The notes under the pieces: model-generated
Database searches by the model: none
The model's input: only the letters and a program-made list of their open reading frames with translations
What the model was told of the DNA's origin: nothing
Program-made: the position numbers and the translations under genes
Assembly (NCBI GenBank): GCA_029582265.1
Contig: CM055820.1
Span: 13,653,695-13,717,694, forward strand
Direction of reading: 5' to 3'
Origin: Zoroaster sp. YZ-2022
Taxonomy: Eukaryota; Echinodermata; Asteroidea; Forcipulatida; Zoroasteridae
Length of the DNA: 64,000 nt
Part shown: in pieces, positions 33,301 to 42,726 of the stretch
Position numbering within the stretch: the first letter of the stretch is position 1
Layout of the letters: each line of letters begins with the position of its first letter

Positions 33301-36300
33301 GTCACGGCCGGGATTCGAACCCACATTCTGCTGCTAACACCAGAACTTGAGTCCGATAAGCTAGACCGCTAGGCCACGACACTCCACATTAAAAACCATG
33401 TTACCCTGGTAGTGCAAGGTAATCCCTTTCACCCCCTCATTGGATTTTCAAAATTTGCTGAACTTCGGCCAAAGCAGTGCATCCTTGCCAGATCTAGTGA
33501 AACACATTCTGTATGTGTTTGTACTACACATCAAAATGTGAAACTCATGTTAAGTGGGCCAAAATTGGAAAGTGTGACAAATGGAGAGATAACACACTAC
33601 CCTGACTGCCTTGCTTCCATGCAATGTAACCTACCACGCATTGAATGTTTCATAAATAAATGTGATGAATGTCCAGGAACAAGTATCCTACGAGATAAGC
33701 TTGATAATTATATGGAGGACAACATGATTGACCAGATTGAATATAAGCATTGGACAACAACTGACCGCTCAACACTTGAAACCAAGATTCAGACGGTGGA
33801 TGACTTCTTGGATTCTTTTATGGCTGGTCTCACTAAATTATTATGTCATAACTTCATTGCCAAACAGCAGAGCCATTTTCTTCAACACACTAGGGACAAA
33901 TTGGAACCTGGTGTGAGATCTTGGTAGTTGCAGATTTTGCAGAAAACTACACTTTTGTTGTACAGGATGCTGCCCAATCATTTCACTGGAACAACCTGCA
34001 GGCTACAATTCACCCATTTGTGTGCTACTTCAGACAGGGAGGTAATGTTGAACACCTGAGCTTTGTTGTCATTTCTGACTAATACTCATGATAGTGTGGC
34101 AGTGCATCTGTTCCAAAAATTGCTCATTCAGTTCGAGAAGATTGAAAGTCTCCAGAAGATTTTGTACTTTTCAGATGGTTGTGCTACTCAGTACAAAAAC
34201 CTCGAGAACTTCATCAACTTTTGTCATCATGAAGAGGACTTTGGCATCCCTGCAGAGAGGCACTTTTTTGCTACCTCTCATGGAAAAGGACCATCTGATG
34301 GAGTTGGAGGAACTGTTAAATGCCTTGCAGCTAGAGCTAGTCTTCAGCATCCTTTGGATAAGCAGATAATGACCATAATCATAATCAAATAATCATAACT
34401 CAAGAACTGTAAGAGCCCCCATCCCAAATCTTTCTGAAAATGTTGTTTACATCTTAAGCTAACAAAAAAAAATTACGCATTTTCGCAAATCAAGGTCAAA
34501 CGTCATATATTTACGTAATTTTTTTGTGGTACGTGGTATAATTTTGATTTTATTTTATGAAATGAAGGCCATTTCAAGAGCTTTAAAATGATGTAAAGTT
34601 TATCTCAGTAGGTGCTTTACTTTTGGAGATATGGCTGTCCAAACATAGCAGGTCATGCTAATTAGTCAAAAGTTCGTTAACCCCTATCTCAAAAACGAAT
34701 TAATCGAATGACATAAAATTTTGGTTCTGGGGGTTTCTCAAGGAGTCCAATCAGCACACCGAATTTCGTTTCAATCTCTGACGGTCAGGTCCAAAAGTGT
34801 GTTGAATTGACACGGAATGACCCAAACACAGACCATTTTGTACACGAGTGTATGGCGTTCCATAGCACAAATGGCCATTGAAAGGATTGACTTGTATTAT
34901 GTCTGATTTCTATAATAGCAACATGTAGGTTGGGCTATACCATTAGAAAGATAAGGTATCAGTCATCTCAAGCATATATAGCATAGGTATGGACTGTGAA
35001 GAAGGGAAAAAATACAGCCATTTTAAAAGCTGGTCATGATACTCCCAATTAACCCTAACTCCCTAGACAACAAAGGCAGTTGGAGGATTTTGAAGGATTT
35101 TTATTGTTCACTAACAATGCTAATAGGGAGTTAGGGTTAAGTGCTGTGTGTGTGGTGACCTTGGTCGACGAAAGTCACCAATGGTAAGCAACAGGGGGTA
35201 TGTGTGTTGTTGACTAAAGTTGCCAATGGTAAGCAACGGGGATATGTGTGTTGTCGACTAAAGTCGCCAATGGTAAGCAACAGGGGGTATGTGTGTTGTC
35301 GACTAAAGTCGCCAATGGTAAGCAACAGGGGGTATGTGTGTTGTCGTCGTCGACTAAAGTCACCAATGGTAGTGAAAGGGTTAATAGGCTTCATTGACCC
35401 TCGGTCCATTTTGCCATTGGGTTGATAGATCCACCAAAACCCTTCATCTCAGTTTAACTGTGTAGGTACATATTACCATGTACAGTGTAGATGCATTACC
35501 ACTGGAAACCACAGCGCTGGCAAGTACTTTTTACCTTTCAAAATCTTTTGAAGGGTTTTGAGGGATCAAATTATATAAGGGTTAACTAACTATAAAGAAC
35601 ATTGTATTTTTATTTTCGTTACTGATAGGTTGTACCACAAAATCTTCCATAAGGCCTACAGATGTAAAGAAGGAGAACAACTGATATCTGATTTGGAGTC
35701 CTTGGTAAAAAAGTACAATGAGAAAAAAGAGCGAACTGACATCAAGATGAAAGTTACCGCTGATAACCAGCTTGTTGTAGCTATTTCATCACCATTAATG
35801 CGCAGGGTTTCATCAGAATTTCTACAGAGCGGTGAAATGGTGTTTGTAGATTCGTCTGGGAATATGGGTAGACGTTATGTTTTTGTTTTCTTACTTATGA
35901 TTCATACTTGCGCCGGGGGTCTCCCTGTCGGTTGTCTAATCACCACGAGTGAATCAACAGAGACAATTGTAGAGGCACTGGAGTTATACAAATCTTTGTT
36001 AACCGAGAAGGCATTTAATGGTCGTGGATCTCAAGGGCCATTGATCTTTATGGCCAATGACAGCGAGACAGAAAGTAGTGCTCTCAAGAGAGCCTTTCCT
36101 GACTCAGAACTCATCCTTTGTGCATTCCATGTGTTGCAAACTGTCTGGAGATGGGTCTGGGATGCGAAACAGGTAATACCAAAGGCTGAGAGACAACACC
36201 TCTTTGCTCTTGTGAAAGCGTTGCTGTATGCAGAATCTACCCCGATGTTGGAACAGTACTTCCAAAGAGCCCTGCAAGATGAAACTACCAAAAAATACAA

Positions 36301-37342
36301 GAAATTCCAAGACCAATTGAAGAGGATCTATGAAAGGCGATGTGTTTGGGCACTTTGTTACAGGTCGTCTGTGCCTGTATGTGGAAACAACACAAATAAC
36401 TTTTGTGAGGCAGCCATGAGGGTCTTTAAGGATAAATTCCTCATGCGCACAAAGTCATTCAATGTGGTTCAGTTGTTTGGCTTCCTTGTCACCAGAATGG
36501 AATCCTACTATGAAAGAAAGATCATTGATGTTGCTAACAATAGACTGGACATTTTGAAAATGTCAAAGTTTATGCCCTGTGACCCTGCCATTTCCTTAGA
36601 GGAAATTGTCCAGTTGACAGCCACGGAATTTGAGGTACCAAGTGCAACCAAACAAGGTGACAAATACACTGTGAATATGGATGTGGCCATGTGCAATTGT
36701 ACCGTTGGACTTACTGGCTCTCCTTGCCAACACCAAGCTGCTGTTGTCAAGAAGTTTAATCTACCTTCCTTGAACTTTCTACCAATCCGTAACCCAGTGG
36801 ATATCAAGAAACTTCATTATATCAGCACTGGTCAGCAGCTAACGCAGACATGGTTTTCTTCTTTAGGTGATGGACCAACTCAGTCAAATGATGCTCAGTT
36901 CATCCAAGCTTCAAGTGCCCATACATTCCAAGGTAACCGACAAAATGTTGAGAGTGGTGCCACGCCAGATCCAGAAACTGTATCATCTCGGGGTCAGTCA
37001 TCAGTAAATGCAGATCCAGATCTTGAGAAAATGTCATCTGTGTTTGATAGCTTGAAGCAAACAATCTCAGAAAAAATGCAAACAGATGCTGCACTCATCT
37101 ATCGTCCAGCATTGAGAGCTTTCTTAAGAAGTGCTGAAACCTTGACAACGGACTCATCATTGGTAACAGCCTTGATGACTTTTGGAAATGACTCTGCAGG
37201 TTGTTTGCAAAAGAAGAGGCAAAAGAAAAGACAGCCAACTGATGTTGCCAAACGGAAGAAAGTGCCTGTTGAAGGCCAAAAATCTGATGAAATGAGTAGG
37301 CCTACAAAGTGTTCCCGTTCAGCTGAACATAGCTTTTCATAA
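24314..37342 (+). CDS. Five-exon MULE-transposase/SWIM-domain gene, 791 aa
   Basis: Exons 24314-24376, 27218-27421, 29487-29614, 30487-30753 and 35629-37342 all have GT/AG borders with phases 0, 0, 2 and 2 that fit. Together they give 792 codons with no stop before TAA. Exon 1 encodes MAKFKACSDSSLSEEQTDKL. Exons 3-4 encode a Cys/His finger of the WRKY/FLYWCH type used by MULE transposases: C94, C110, C115 and H151/H153 (FFHNHP). Exon 5 holds the DDE core and SWIM finger (separate entry). It resembles the vertebrate ZSWIM1/ZSWIM3 class in layout, but I cannot say it is an ortholog. Nuclear DNA binding is inferred. No terminal repeats of its own were seen, so a domesticated gene or a long intron-bearing transposon are both possible. 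Confidence 0.85.
24790..25331. mobile_element. PIF-Harbinger-like MITE in intron 1
   Basis: Ends GGCCAAGAGAATGAAAGTCA and TGACTTTCATTCTCATGGCC, flanked by TAA on both sides (24787-24789, 25332-25334). A 3-bp TWA duplication and GGCC-type ends suggest PIF-Harbinger. 542 bp, non-coding. Confidence 0.75.
25385..25946. repeat. TIR MITE plus partial duplication of its right end
   Basis: The left end GAATGTCATATTCGACCGCC is inverted at 25790-25813 (GGCGGTTGAATACGACATTC). An 80-bp segment starting CCACCTTACTAGGTAGGTAA occurs at about 25742 and again at about 25866. The second copy ends GGCAGTCGGATACGACATTC. Confidence 0.75.
26527..26880 (-). mobile_element. tRNA-Leu-derived SINE, near full length
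   Basis: Read on the minus strand: head GTGTCGTGGCCGAGCGGTCT, B box GGTTCGAATCA, body, and (TTA)n tail at 26527-26550. It lies in intron 1 of the SWIM gene. Confidence 0.88.
26942..27185. repeat. Interspersed repeat R2, copy 2
   Basis: Second copy of the repeat at 3830-4015, longer by an internal segment (GTTTCTTGTTTGTGGGGATG). It ends just before the polypyrimidine tract of exon 2. Confidence 0.75.
27422..28311. other. Intron 2, first part: repeat fragments
   Basis: 27540-27690 matches part of the GGCC-end MITE family (CAATCGACCCAGTAATTTTG). 27900-28280 contains a diverged TTAACCCTAAC-type repeat with a direct repeat CTCTTTGCTAAAGTGAAG at about 27999 and 28048. No coding exon fits here. 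Confidence 0.45.
28312..29261. mobile_element. 950-bp TIR element in intron 2
   Basis: Termini TAGGGCCAATGATTTTCCG and CGGAAAATCATTGGCTCTA, flanked by CATAAG at 28306-28311 and 29262-29267. Subterminal AAACGGAATTT motifs repeat near both ends. No ORF of note. Ends beginning TAGGG are seen in hAT elements, but the duplication is 6-7 bp, so the family is uncertain. Confidence 0.85.
30091..30458. mobile_element. GGCC-end MITE (Harbinger-like), intron 3
   Basis: Ends GGCCAAAAAATGTCTCCAG and CCAGAGACTTTTTTTTTTGGCC, preceded by TTA and followed by TCA. It belongs to a family with copies at 40698, 49023 and 60302. Its right end is 28 bp from the acceptor of exon 4. Confidence 0.8.
31008..32012 (-). 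mobile_element. PIF-Harbinger-like element with Myb/SANT ORF
   Basis: Inverted ends AAGCCCTTTTCACACGA and TCGTGTGAAAAGGGCTT. The minus-strand ORF encodes a Myb/SANT-like protein, the second gene of Harbinger elements. No DDE transposase gene is present, so it depends on a partner. The target duplication is not clear (TAA left, TTT/TTA right). Confidence 0.75.
31340..31693 (-). CDS. Myb/SANT-like (MADF-type) protein of Harbinger element
   Basis: 117 residues from the ATG at 31693 (MAKNDIESVIFEQMSKTSSK). A tri-helical Myb/SANT-like region runs from about residue 30 to 93, with VWKDVAGEMGMTHSAEKCHD and KWNYLKRKYREVKKKNDKSG. It is followed by SGRGRKSFIFFN, a phrase typical of Harbinger Myb-like proteins, which bind the transposon ends together with the transposase. 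The open frame continues upstream to 31954, but that part crosses the promoter side and looks non-coding. The protein may end early, as most relatives are longer. Confidence 0.7.
   Translation of the reverse strand: MAKNDIESVIFEQMSKTSSKKKTKSGAHGRLYETIQLITVVGSTEVQKMLDGLVHNHKVWKDVAGEMGMTHSAEKCHDKWNYLKRKYREVKKKNDKSGRGRKSFIFFNVVVLTFSTH
33030..33386 (-). mobile_element. tRNA-Leu SINE variant inside the long-TIR element
   Basis: On the minus strand: head GTGTCGTGGCCTAGCGGTCT, B box GGTTCGAATCC, then the body CTTGAGTAAGACACTTAGCC (to about 33257). The rest, to about 33030, differs from the other SINEs and has a pyrimidine/Asn-rich tail, so it may be another subfamily. Confidence 0.7.
33412..34375 (+). 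pseudogene. Unclassified transposase-like protein, frame-broken
   Basis: Three blocks of one protein. Block 1 (33412-33927): HSVCVCTTHQNVKLML, then a Cys-rich CNLPRIECFINKCDECPG. Block 2 (about 33924-34080), in another frame: ADFAENYTFVVQDAAQSFHW. Block 3 (34063-34375): ILYFSDGCATQYKNLENFIN and HFFATSHGKGPSDGVGGTVK. The Asp in DFAENY, the Asp in FSDGC and acidic residues near HGKGPSDG are candidates for an RNase H-like DDE/D site. I recognise this protein type from uncharacterised invertebrate sequences but cannot assign a superfamily. Two frame shifts make this copy inactive. Confidence 0.6.
35049..35140. repeat. Small MITE with TTAACCCTAACTCCCT ends
   Basis: Starts TTAACCCTAACTCCCTAG and ends TAGGGAGTTAGGGTTAA, with a 92-bp span. 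Related to 5738-5880. Confidence 0.7.
35150..35372. repeat. Tandem repeat, about 45-bp unit, 4-5 copies
   Basis: The unit contains GACTAAAGTCGCCAATGGTA and AGCAACAGGGGGTATGTGTG. The last copy has an extra (GTC)3. It lies in intron 4, about 260 bp before exon 5. Confidence 0.9.
35629..37342 (+). CDS. Exon 5: DDE transposase core and SWIM zinc finger
   Basis: Encodes residues 222-791. The MULE-like core has Asp295 in VFVDSSGNMG, Asp365 in IFMANDSETE, the downstream C385-x2-H388 in LILCAFHVLQ and Glu481 in NNTNNFCEAAMRVFKD. The acidic triad therefore looks complete. A SWIM finger C-x-C-x8-C-x-H follows at C576, C578, C587 and H589 (CNCTVGLTGSPCQHQ). The last 150 residues or so are polar and end in a basic Lys/Arg-rich stretch (QKKRQKKRQPTDVAKRKK), a likely nuclear localisation signal. 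There are no internal stops or frame shifts, unlike every other transposon ORF in this window. Confidence 0.88.
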
Positions 37343-37759
37343 ACATCAGACCGATTGGAATGTTTTAGTATGTAAGTCCACAGGTAAAACCACTTTGGAG
37401 TTACATTTTGTACGTACTGAAACAAGGTATTTTCTTCTGTTTGGTAACAGCATAGGCTGTATGCTGTGGGTGGTTCTAGCGGGTACCTGATTCTACCCGA
37501 TTCCAAATTGAGAATCGGAACCGCGGTTCCACTCTTTTAAAGAATTGGGTACCCGCAAAGCCGAGAGCTTTAAATACCCGATTCCCAGAGCCGAGGCTCT
37601 AGTAAAATACCCGATTCTGAGGACCAACTCCCGGCTTCAGTCAAAATACTTGAGTCTCTTTGATGAGCCACCGACAAAAGGCAACACACTCAACTGATGC
37701 AAACTGCAATGTCTGTGTTTATAAATTGGCCCCATAACATGGATACTTTAGTCATGGGA
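37343..37759. other. 3' flank of the SWIM gene
   Basis: No clear AATAAA within the first 400 bp. The segment 37490-37630 is rich in ACCCGATTC and GGAACCG phrases that recur at 38460-38550, so the two may be ends of one diverged hAT-like element. Confidence 0.35.
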
Positions 37760-37883
37760 TAAGTAAGACTAATTGCGGTGACACCATGTGAAAATCTCAG
37801 TTCTGAAAAGAACTGGAGGTTTCAGAACTAATTACTACTCAATTGAGATTTTCACATGGTGTCACCGCAATTAGTCTTACTTA
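37760..37883. repeat. Short palindromic element, related to 54521-54748
   Basis: TAAGTAAGACTAATTGCGGT at the left is inverted at the right end, giving a 124-bp foldback around AGTTCTGAAAAGAACTGGAG. The outer arms match the 54.5-kb copy in inverted orientation. The flank GCAAAGCTACAAGTTTT is also shared. The central hammerhead-like part is absent here. Confidence 0.85.
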
Positions 37884-38560
37884 TCCTCCCCACCATGCAA
37901 AGCTACAAGTTTTAGTCATGGGATGTTGTTAAAAATGTTGACAGTATGTGTCTTGTGAAGTGGAGTGATCAAAGTGGCCCTGTAATATGGATAAACTTGT
38001 GACAAAGTCATGTTGCTAGTGTTCTTAATGTACTTAAAGTAGTAGTACTTTCAATTCGGCATGATGGTAGTACGGTACCTTGTGTATAGGGGGTGGTACA
38101 ATTGCTTAATTGCTCCAACCCCTGAAGCATGTGCAAAGCTTCTGGATTTCCACAGGCATTGCGGTGACAGTGAATCCTTGCAGACAGTGGGAAAACAAAG
38201 TTGTATGCACGGCATATATAGCACGGCTTGTAAAGTTACAAGCTAATGGTAGGATAATGGAAACAAATCTCTAACTTAAACTGATTATTAACGTTTCCAT
38301 AAAGTTTCCTTAAAGTTTCTTAAACATATATTAAATTAAACATTATTATCATCACTGCATTTGCGGTTGAAACTTGAAACTCGAAACTCCTTTGCATCAG
38401 GGCTCAACGAAGTTTGGAGGAATGTCTTCCTCAATGAATAGACCGTATGTTCTTTGAATCTCTTGGAACCAGTTCCGACTCGGAACCAATTTTTTTTTTT
38501 TTTTTTTTGGAACCAAACCGGCTCCAGAAATTGTGGAACCGCCCAAGCCTGTACACCTAT
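37884..38560. other. No gene seen
   Basis: No recognisable gene. It has a poly-T run at about 38490-38508 and GGAACC-rich sequence to 38550. Confidence 0.35.
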
Positions 38561-38903
38561 GGGTCATTCCACCAACTTTTTGATAAGAGTCCCTTGTCAC
38601 GTGGGTAAGTGTACCATTTATTATCATTTATTATGACTCCAAATTAACATTATTGCAACTTCGTATTTAAGGCACTGAGATTGATTTCATTCTAATTTGA
38701 AGAACAAATGCACTCATAATAAGGATAATGAATGGTACATCTTCCTACGTAACAAGGACACCATGTCACAAAGCTTGCCCCAACCTGGTGGAATGAGCCA
38801 AGAATGTGCACTCATAATAAGGATAATGAATGGTACATCTACCTACATGTACGTAACAAGGACACCATGTCACAAAGCTTGCCCCAACCTGGTGGAGTGA
38901 CCC
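38561..38903. mobile_element. MITE of the GGGTCATTCC family
   Basis: Ends GGGTCATTCCACCA and TGGTGGAGTGACCC, flanked by CTAT on both sides (38557-38560, 38904-38907). Inside is a 100-bp direct duplication containing CACTCATAATAAGGATAATG. It shares terminal sequence and 4-bp duplication with the coding element at 32510. Confidence 0.8.
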
Positions 38904-39123
38904 CTATCTTACTATTACCATTATTAGTAATCGGTCTGTTTTTAACCCTATCCAACCTGGGCTTAATTTTGCATTCTCAGGCCTGAGGGGCACATTGTGC
39001 ACCCTACATATTTTGTTTAATCTTCAGCTGCTGATTTCCATGAAACTTTGTAGGAATGTTCATGATTTTCATGAAATTTTGTAGGAATATTTAGTACTTA
39101 AGTTGAGTTCAACAAGATCTACA

Positions 39124-39889
39124 TAAGCTTGGGCGATGTATCGTCAAACATATACATAACAGCAAAAGAAACGTCACCCCTAAAAATATTTATTATTTTC
39201 ATTTTATAATTAATATAATTTGTTTAATGAAGAATATTATGAGTATGGAGTGTAACACGAACACAATGTGGCAAATTTGGTTGACCTCAAAATTCGCCAT
39301 GCATGACGTCTGAGGACACATAAGCTAAACACGTTCTCAGACTTATCAAAATTTAGGGGATGGCGTTTCTTTTGCTGTTATGTATATATTGCGATTTTCG
39401 AAAGTATCGCGATTATTTTTGTCATTAACTCATGATTGCTTTAGAGCCAATAACCACAAGTACATGTACCCCGTCACAATAAATCGCCAGTGCTTAATAG
39501 CTGAGAGACATATGCAATCACACCATTCACGTGTGCACCATGGACATTGTTCAATCCAATAACTCATTCAATTCCCAACACTTAATCTGTCCGAATAGAT
39601 GGATTAAGAGAAACGACAGAGTGCTGGGTCTGGACCCTCTATGGTGGCTGCTTTGTGATCAGACAGTCGCTAAAGTAGTTCGCTTTTGTTTCTTACTTCT
39701 GAAAGCTGAAAAGACTGGCCTAATTTTGTTTCTGTGGAATTTTGACTCCACTCAAATTGCGATTTTTATCGCGATATATTTTTTTAATCGCAATATCTCG
39801 ATAACCTGAAAACGTTTGCGATATCGTAATCGAATAAAAAAAAATTCTCGCAATATTCGATATTATCGTGTTATTGCCCAAGCTTAGAT
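39124..39889. mobile_element. TIR element with AAGCTTGGGC ends, carrying a nested MITE
   Basis: Starts AAGCTTGGGCGATGTATCG and ends near CGTGTTATTGCCCAAGCTTA. A second MITE (about 39150-39384, ends TATACATAACAGCAAAAGAA and its inverse TTCTTTTGCTGTTATGTATA) is inserted near its left end. Its right part is repeated at 39955-40467. Confidence 0.65.
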
Positions 39890-39954
39890 CTACACATGTA
39901 GAGGTTGTACAAATTTTCATAGGTCAACTTTAGGCAGCACCATACCCTTGTTTT

Positions 39955-40467
39955 GAATTTGCTTTGTCAAAAACGGTATTTTCCCAATATTCCCTATGAT
40001 TGCTTTAGAGCCGATAACCACAGGTATGTACCCCTCTACAAGTGTCACAATAAATCGCAAATTTGTTTGCATAGCCTGCATAGTATTAGCCAGAGGGGTG
40101 TCTGGGTGTCTTTTTGACACCCTGTTTCAACTTTGGACACCCTATTTCATCTGTCATTTACATGTTAAAGTATTGAAAGTGAACAATTTGGACACCCTGT
40201 TTTGAAATTTCCAGCAAATTCGAACACCCCATTTCTAAATCCTGGCTAATACCTTGGTAGTCTGTATGTACTTCTGAAGTACTTCGCTTTTGTTTGTCAC
40301 CAAAAGCTGAAAAGACTGTCCTAAATTTTATTCCATGGAATTTCTGGCTTGGCTCAAAATGGCGATTTGTTTTTATCACAATGTTTTTTTTTTAAATCAA
40401 GATTTGCCGATATCTTGATAACTTGAAAAGGTATCGCGATATTCGATATTATTGTGTTATCGCCAGA
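39955..40467. repeat. Second, partial copy of the 39.1-kb element, split by R1
   Basis: Shares GATTGCTTTAGAGCC, AAAGCTGAAAAGACTG and the CGATATTCGATATTAT end with 39424-39880. Repeat R1 (40070-40260) is inserted in it. Confidence 0.65.
40070..40260. repeat. Interspersed repeat R1, copy 2
   Basis: Same family as 3088-3253. The inverted ends are clearer here: TAGTATTAGCCAG at the left and CTGGCTAATACC at the right. Confidence 0.75.
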
Positions 40468-40675
40468 GCATGGAATTCAACAGAGCATAGAATCGGTGTC
40501 CTAGTTTAAAATGAACAGTAAACACAGTGACTGAAAATTACTTATTCATTTATGCAGCAGCAACGGTAATATCACCTTATTATATGGGTATTATTTTTAG
40601 TCACCTAGCTAATCTAAAACTAACACTCCGATTCCATGGCCTGTTGATGATATTATCCCAGTAATGTGATGATGT
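40468..40675. repeat. TTAA-type palindromic MITE, partial copy
   Basis: Matches 45026-45235 and 59362-59561 (GGCATGGAATCGG-like ends, ATGCAGCAGCAACGGTAATA centre). The outermost bases are lost. Confidence 0.7.
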
Positions 40676-40697
40676 TGAATAAAATACATGTCCCTTA

Positions 40698-41045
40698 GGC
40701 CCAAAAAAAGTTTTCTGGTCATAGGTTAGGTTCAAAATTGTTGCGGTGACATGTTTTTTTTCTTTTTTTTTCTCGTTTTTTTTCATTACAGGAAAATACA
40801 TGATATGTTACACGTGGGGACCAAATTTCCCATATACAAAGTATGTAGTGGCTAAGAGAGGCCTCACAAATCGGGCAAATGTTCATACCCCTATAGTGAA
40901 AAGTCATTAACATGTAAAACACAGCATGACAGAATTCCAATCGATCCAGCAATTTTGGCTGCAATTGAACATTGTTTTATAGCAAAAAAAAAAAAAAAAA
41001 TTAAAACTGCTGACATGCACAGAAACCGGAGACATTTTTTTGGCC
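40698..41045. mobile_element. GGCC-end MITE (Harbinger-like)
   Basis: Ends GGCCCAAAAAAAGTTTTCTG and CGGAGACATTTTTTTGGCC, with TTA on both sides (40695-40697, 41046-41048). The 3-bp TTA duplication supports PIF-Harbinger. Confidence 0.82.
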
Positions 41046-41739
41046 TTACATCTTTCAGTCTGATTAGGGGCTGTCATTTCATGGAAGTATATTCACTGTA
41101 TTTTATCACACATTGTATTAGGCCACTCACATTTAATTGTGAGTTTCCTGTTTAAGGTTTAAAAAAATGGACGAGGTCACTTTTAATTATTAATTATTTT
41201 CAGGCGGTTAACTTTTTGTGGCGGCTGCCATTTATATCGCGATACTTTGGGGTTTTGACTGGCACAAGCAGGTTACTATTGCATTTTAACACCATACTGT
41301 AGTGTTCTCTTACATGGCACAGGCTTCATACTTAATAAAGGACTAGTAATTTTGTAATCATAATTTTTATGTGTGAAATAAATATTTCTTAGTACATGTA
41401 TTTGTATGTTTTTCATGTGTGACTTACCGATATTAACACAATTTGCTCCTTTACATTTACAATAATTATGCAGCAGCAGCAGGGGTGGCGAACTTGCACC
41501 TAGGAGTTAATATCGTTTTGATCACTACAATTTAAATTTAGGGGTTGTTGAAGGATCAAATGAACCCATTGCTTCTATTGTTTTGAAATTCACATTTATG
41601 AATTTGATGTTTTGACCCTTTTAAAAAAAAACTATCACTACCACTGCGCATCAGAGCATGTGAATATAATTACTAAGAACAATAGTCCAGCGAAAGTTAA
41701 GAGGTACTGTTGGAATAATCAAATCAAAAAATTGATACG

Positions 41740-42010
41740 AAGGCCCACCCCCCCATCAGATAAAAAATCTTGGTGCCCCTCTCGATACCCCTCCGCAATT
41801 GGGTCCAACAGCAAAATATTGATATGTGAGCTACCCCCCCTCAGCCCCCCACCCCCATCAGATAAAACAATCTTGATGCCCTCTCGATACCCCCCCGCAA
41901 TCAGGTCCAAAAAAAAAATATTTATATGTTGGCCTACCTCCCCCCCCAGCCCCCCCCCCCCCCCATCAGATAAAAAAAATCTTGATGCCCCTCTTGATAC
42001 CCCACTACTT
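41740..42010. repeat. C-rich tandem repeat, about 90-110 bp unit, 3 copies
   Basis: The unit contains CCCCATCAGATAAAA, CTTGATGCCC, CTCTCGATACCCC and CAATCAGGTCCAA. Poly-C runs vary in length between copies. Confidence 0.85.
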
Positions 42011-42106
42011 GCAGCACTAGCGTAGTGAGGCAGTGATCGGATTGCAAGAATACAATAGCCAAATACAGGCTGAAAAGAACGAGCAGATATGAGCAGCGTG
42101 TACACA

Positions 42107-42243
42107 CTAGTCTCGGTTCAAGACGATGTTGATGCAAATTGGACAGACGATCGATCATACCTGCATATGTCGCAAGGTATACGATCGGCGTCTATCAATA
42201 TACAACAACATCGTCTTGAACCAAGACTACTGTACACTAGTAC
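42107..42243. repeat. Hairpin with 26-bp arms
   Basis: GGTTCAAGACGATGTTG (to 42133) is inverted at 42206-42224 as CAACATCGTCTTGAACC, extended by CTAGTCT/AGACTA... The loop is about 70 bp and contains CGATCGATCATACC. Confidence 0.75.
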
Positions 42244-42429
42244 CCAAACATATCGATAGCTATAAAACGTACACGTATATACCCCAACGCGCTGGGTACC
42301 AGTACAACATTTACTGTACAAGATGTCGGCTCAACCACCCGACATGCGTGGTGCCGAATACAATGTACGACGTACGTAAATGTACGTCGGAACCGAAGTA
42401 GATTTGAAAGTGCAAGTATTTAAATTAAT

Positions 42430-42726
42430 ATGGCAGAAACACAAACAAGGACGAACAAGAAACTTCCGAAACTTCTTACAGAATACACAGTAAATACTGA
42501 AGTTCTTATTTTAATTTTATGTATAGCCATTTTTACGTGCGAGGCGGCCAAATATGTTGCTGGAAAAACTGCCAGGCAGCCCATTCAAATCAGTGAGGCC
42601 GCAAAACGAAAACTACCCTGTGTTAAACCATATGGAGGTGGTAAACGCTGCCGCTCCCAAACTGCTCGTTCATTTCCCCTGTTTAATCATTTGTTTTGTT
42701 ACTATCTCAAGCTCGTGACTGTTTAA
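42430..42726 (+). CDS. Hypothetical ORF with one hydrophobic segment
   Basis: 98 codons from ATG 42430 (MAETQTRTNKKLPKLLTEYT). A hydrophobic stretch follows (VLILILCIAIFTCEAAKYVA, residues 25-44), then a basic Cys-containing region. It is within the 41121-43302 TIR element, so it may be a first exon of the element or chance. I do not recognise it. Confidence 0.25.
   Translation: MAETQTRTNKKLPKLLTEYTVNTEVLILILCIAIFTCEAAKYVAGKTARQPIQISEAAKRKLPCVKPYGGGKRCRSQTARSFPLFNHLFCYYLKLVTV

Larger units (their letters stand above)
32510..34823 (+). mobile_element. Long-TIR transposon, GGGTCATTCC family, with ORFs
   Basis: Inverted arms of about 440 bp (32510-32951 and 34382-34823) begin GGGTCATTCCGTGTCAATTC. 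AAAC flanks both ends (32506-32509, 34824-34827), a 4-bp target duplication. The centre encodes a broken transposase-like protein and has received a SINE. The element lies in intron 4 of the SWIM gene. A short relative with the same end and a 4-bp duplication lies at 38561-38903. Confidence 0.85.

Noticed and set aside
37467..38560. hAT element with GGTTC/GGAACC-rich ends
   Set aside because: Ends are too diverged to align by eye and no target duplication was found; left as a remark.
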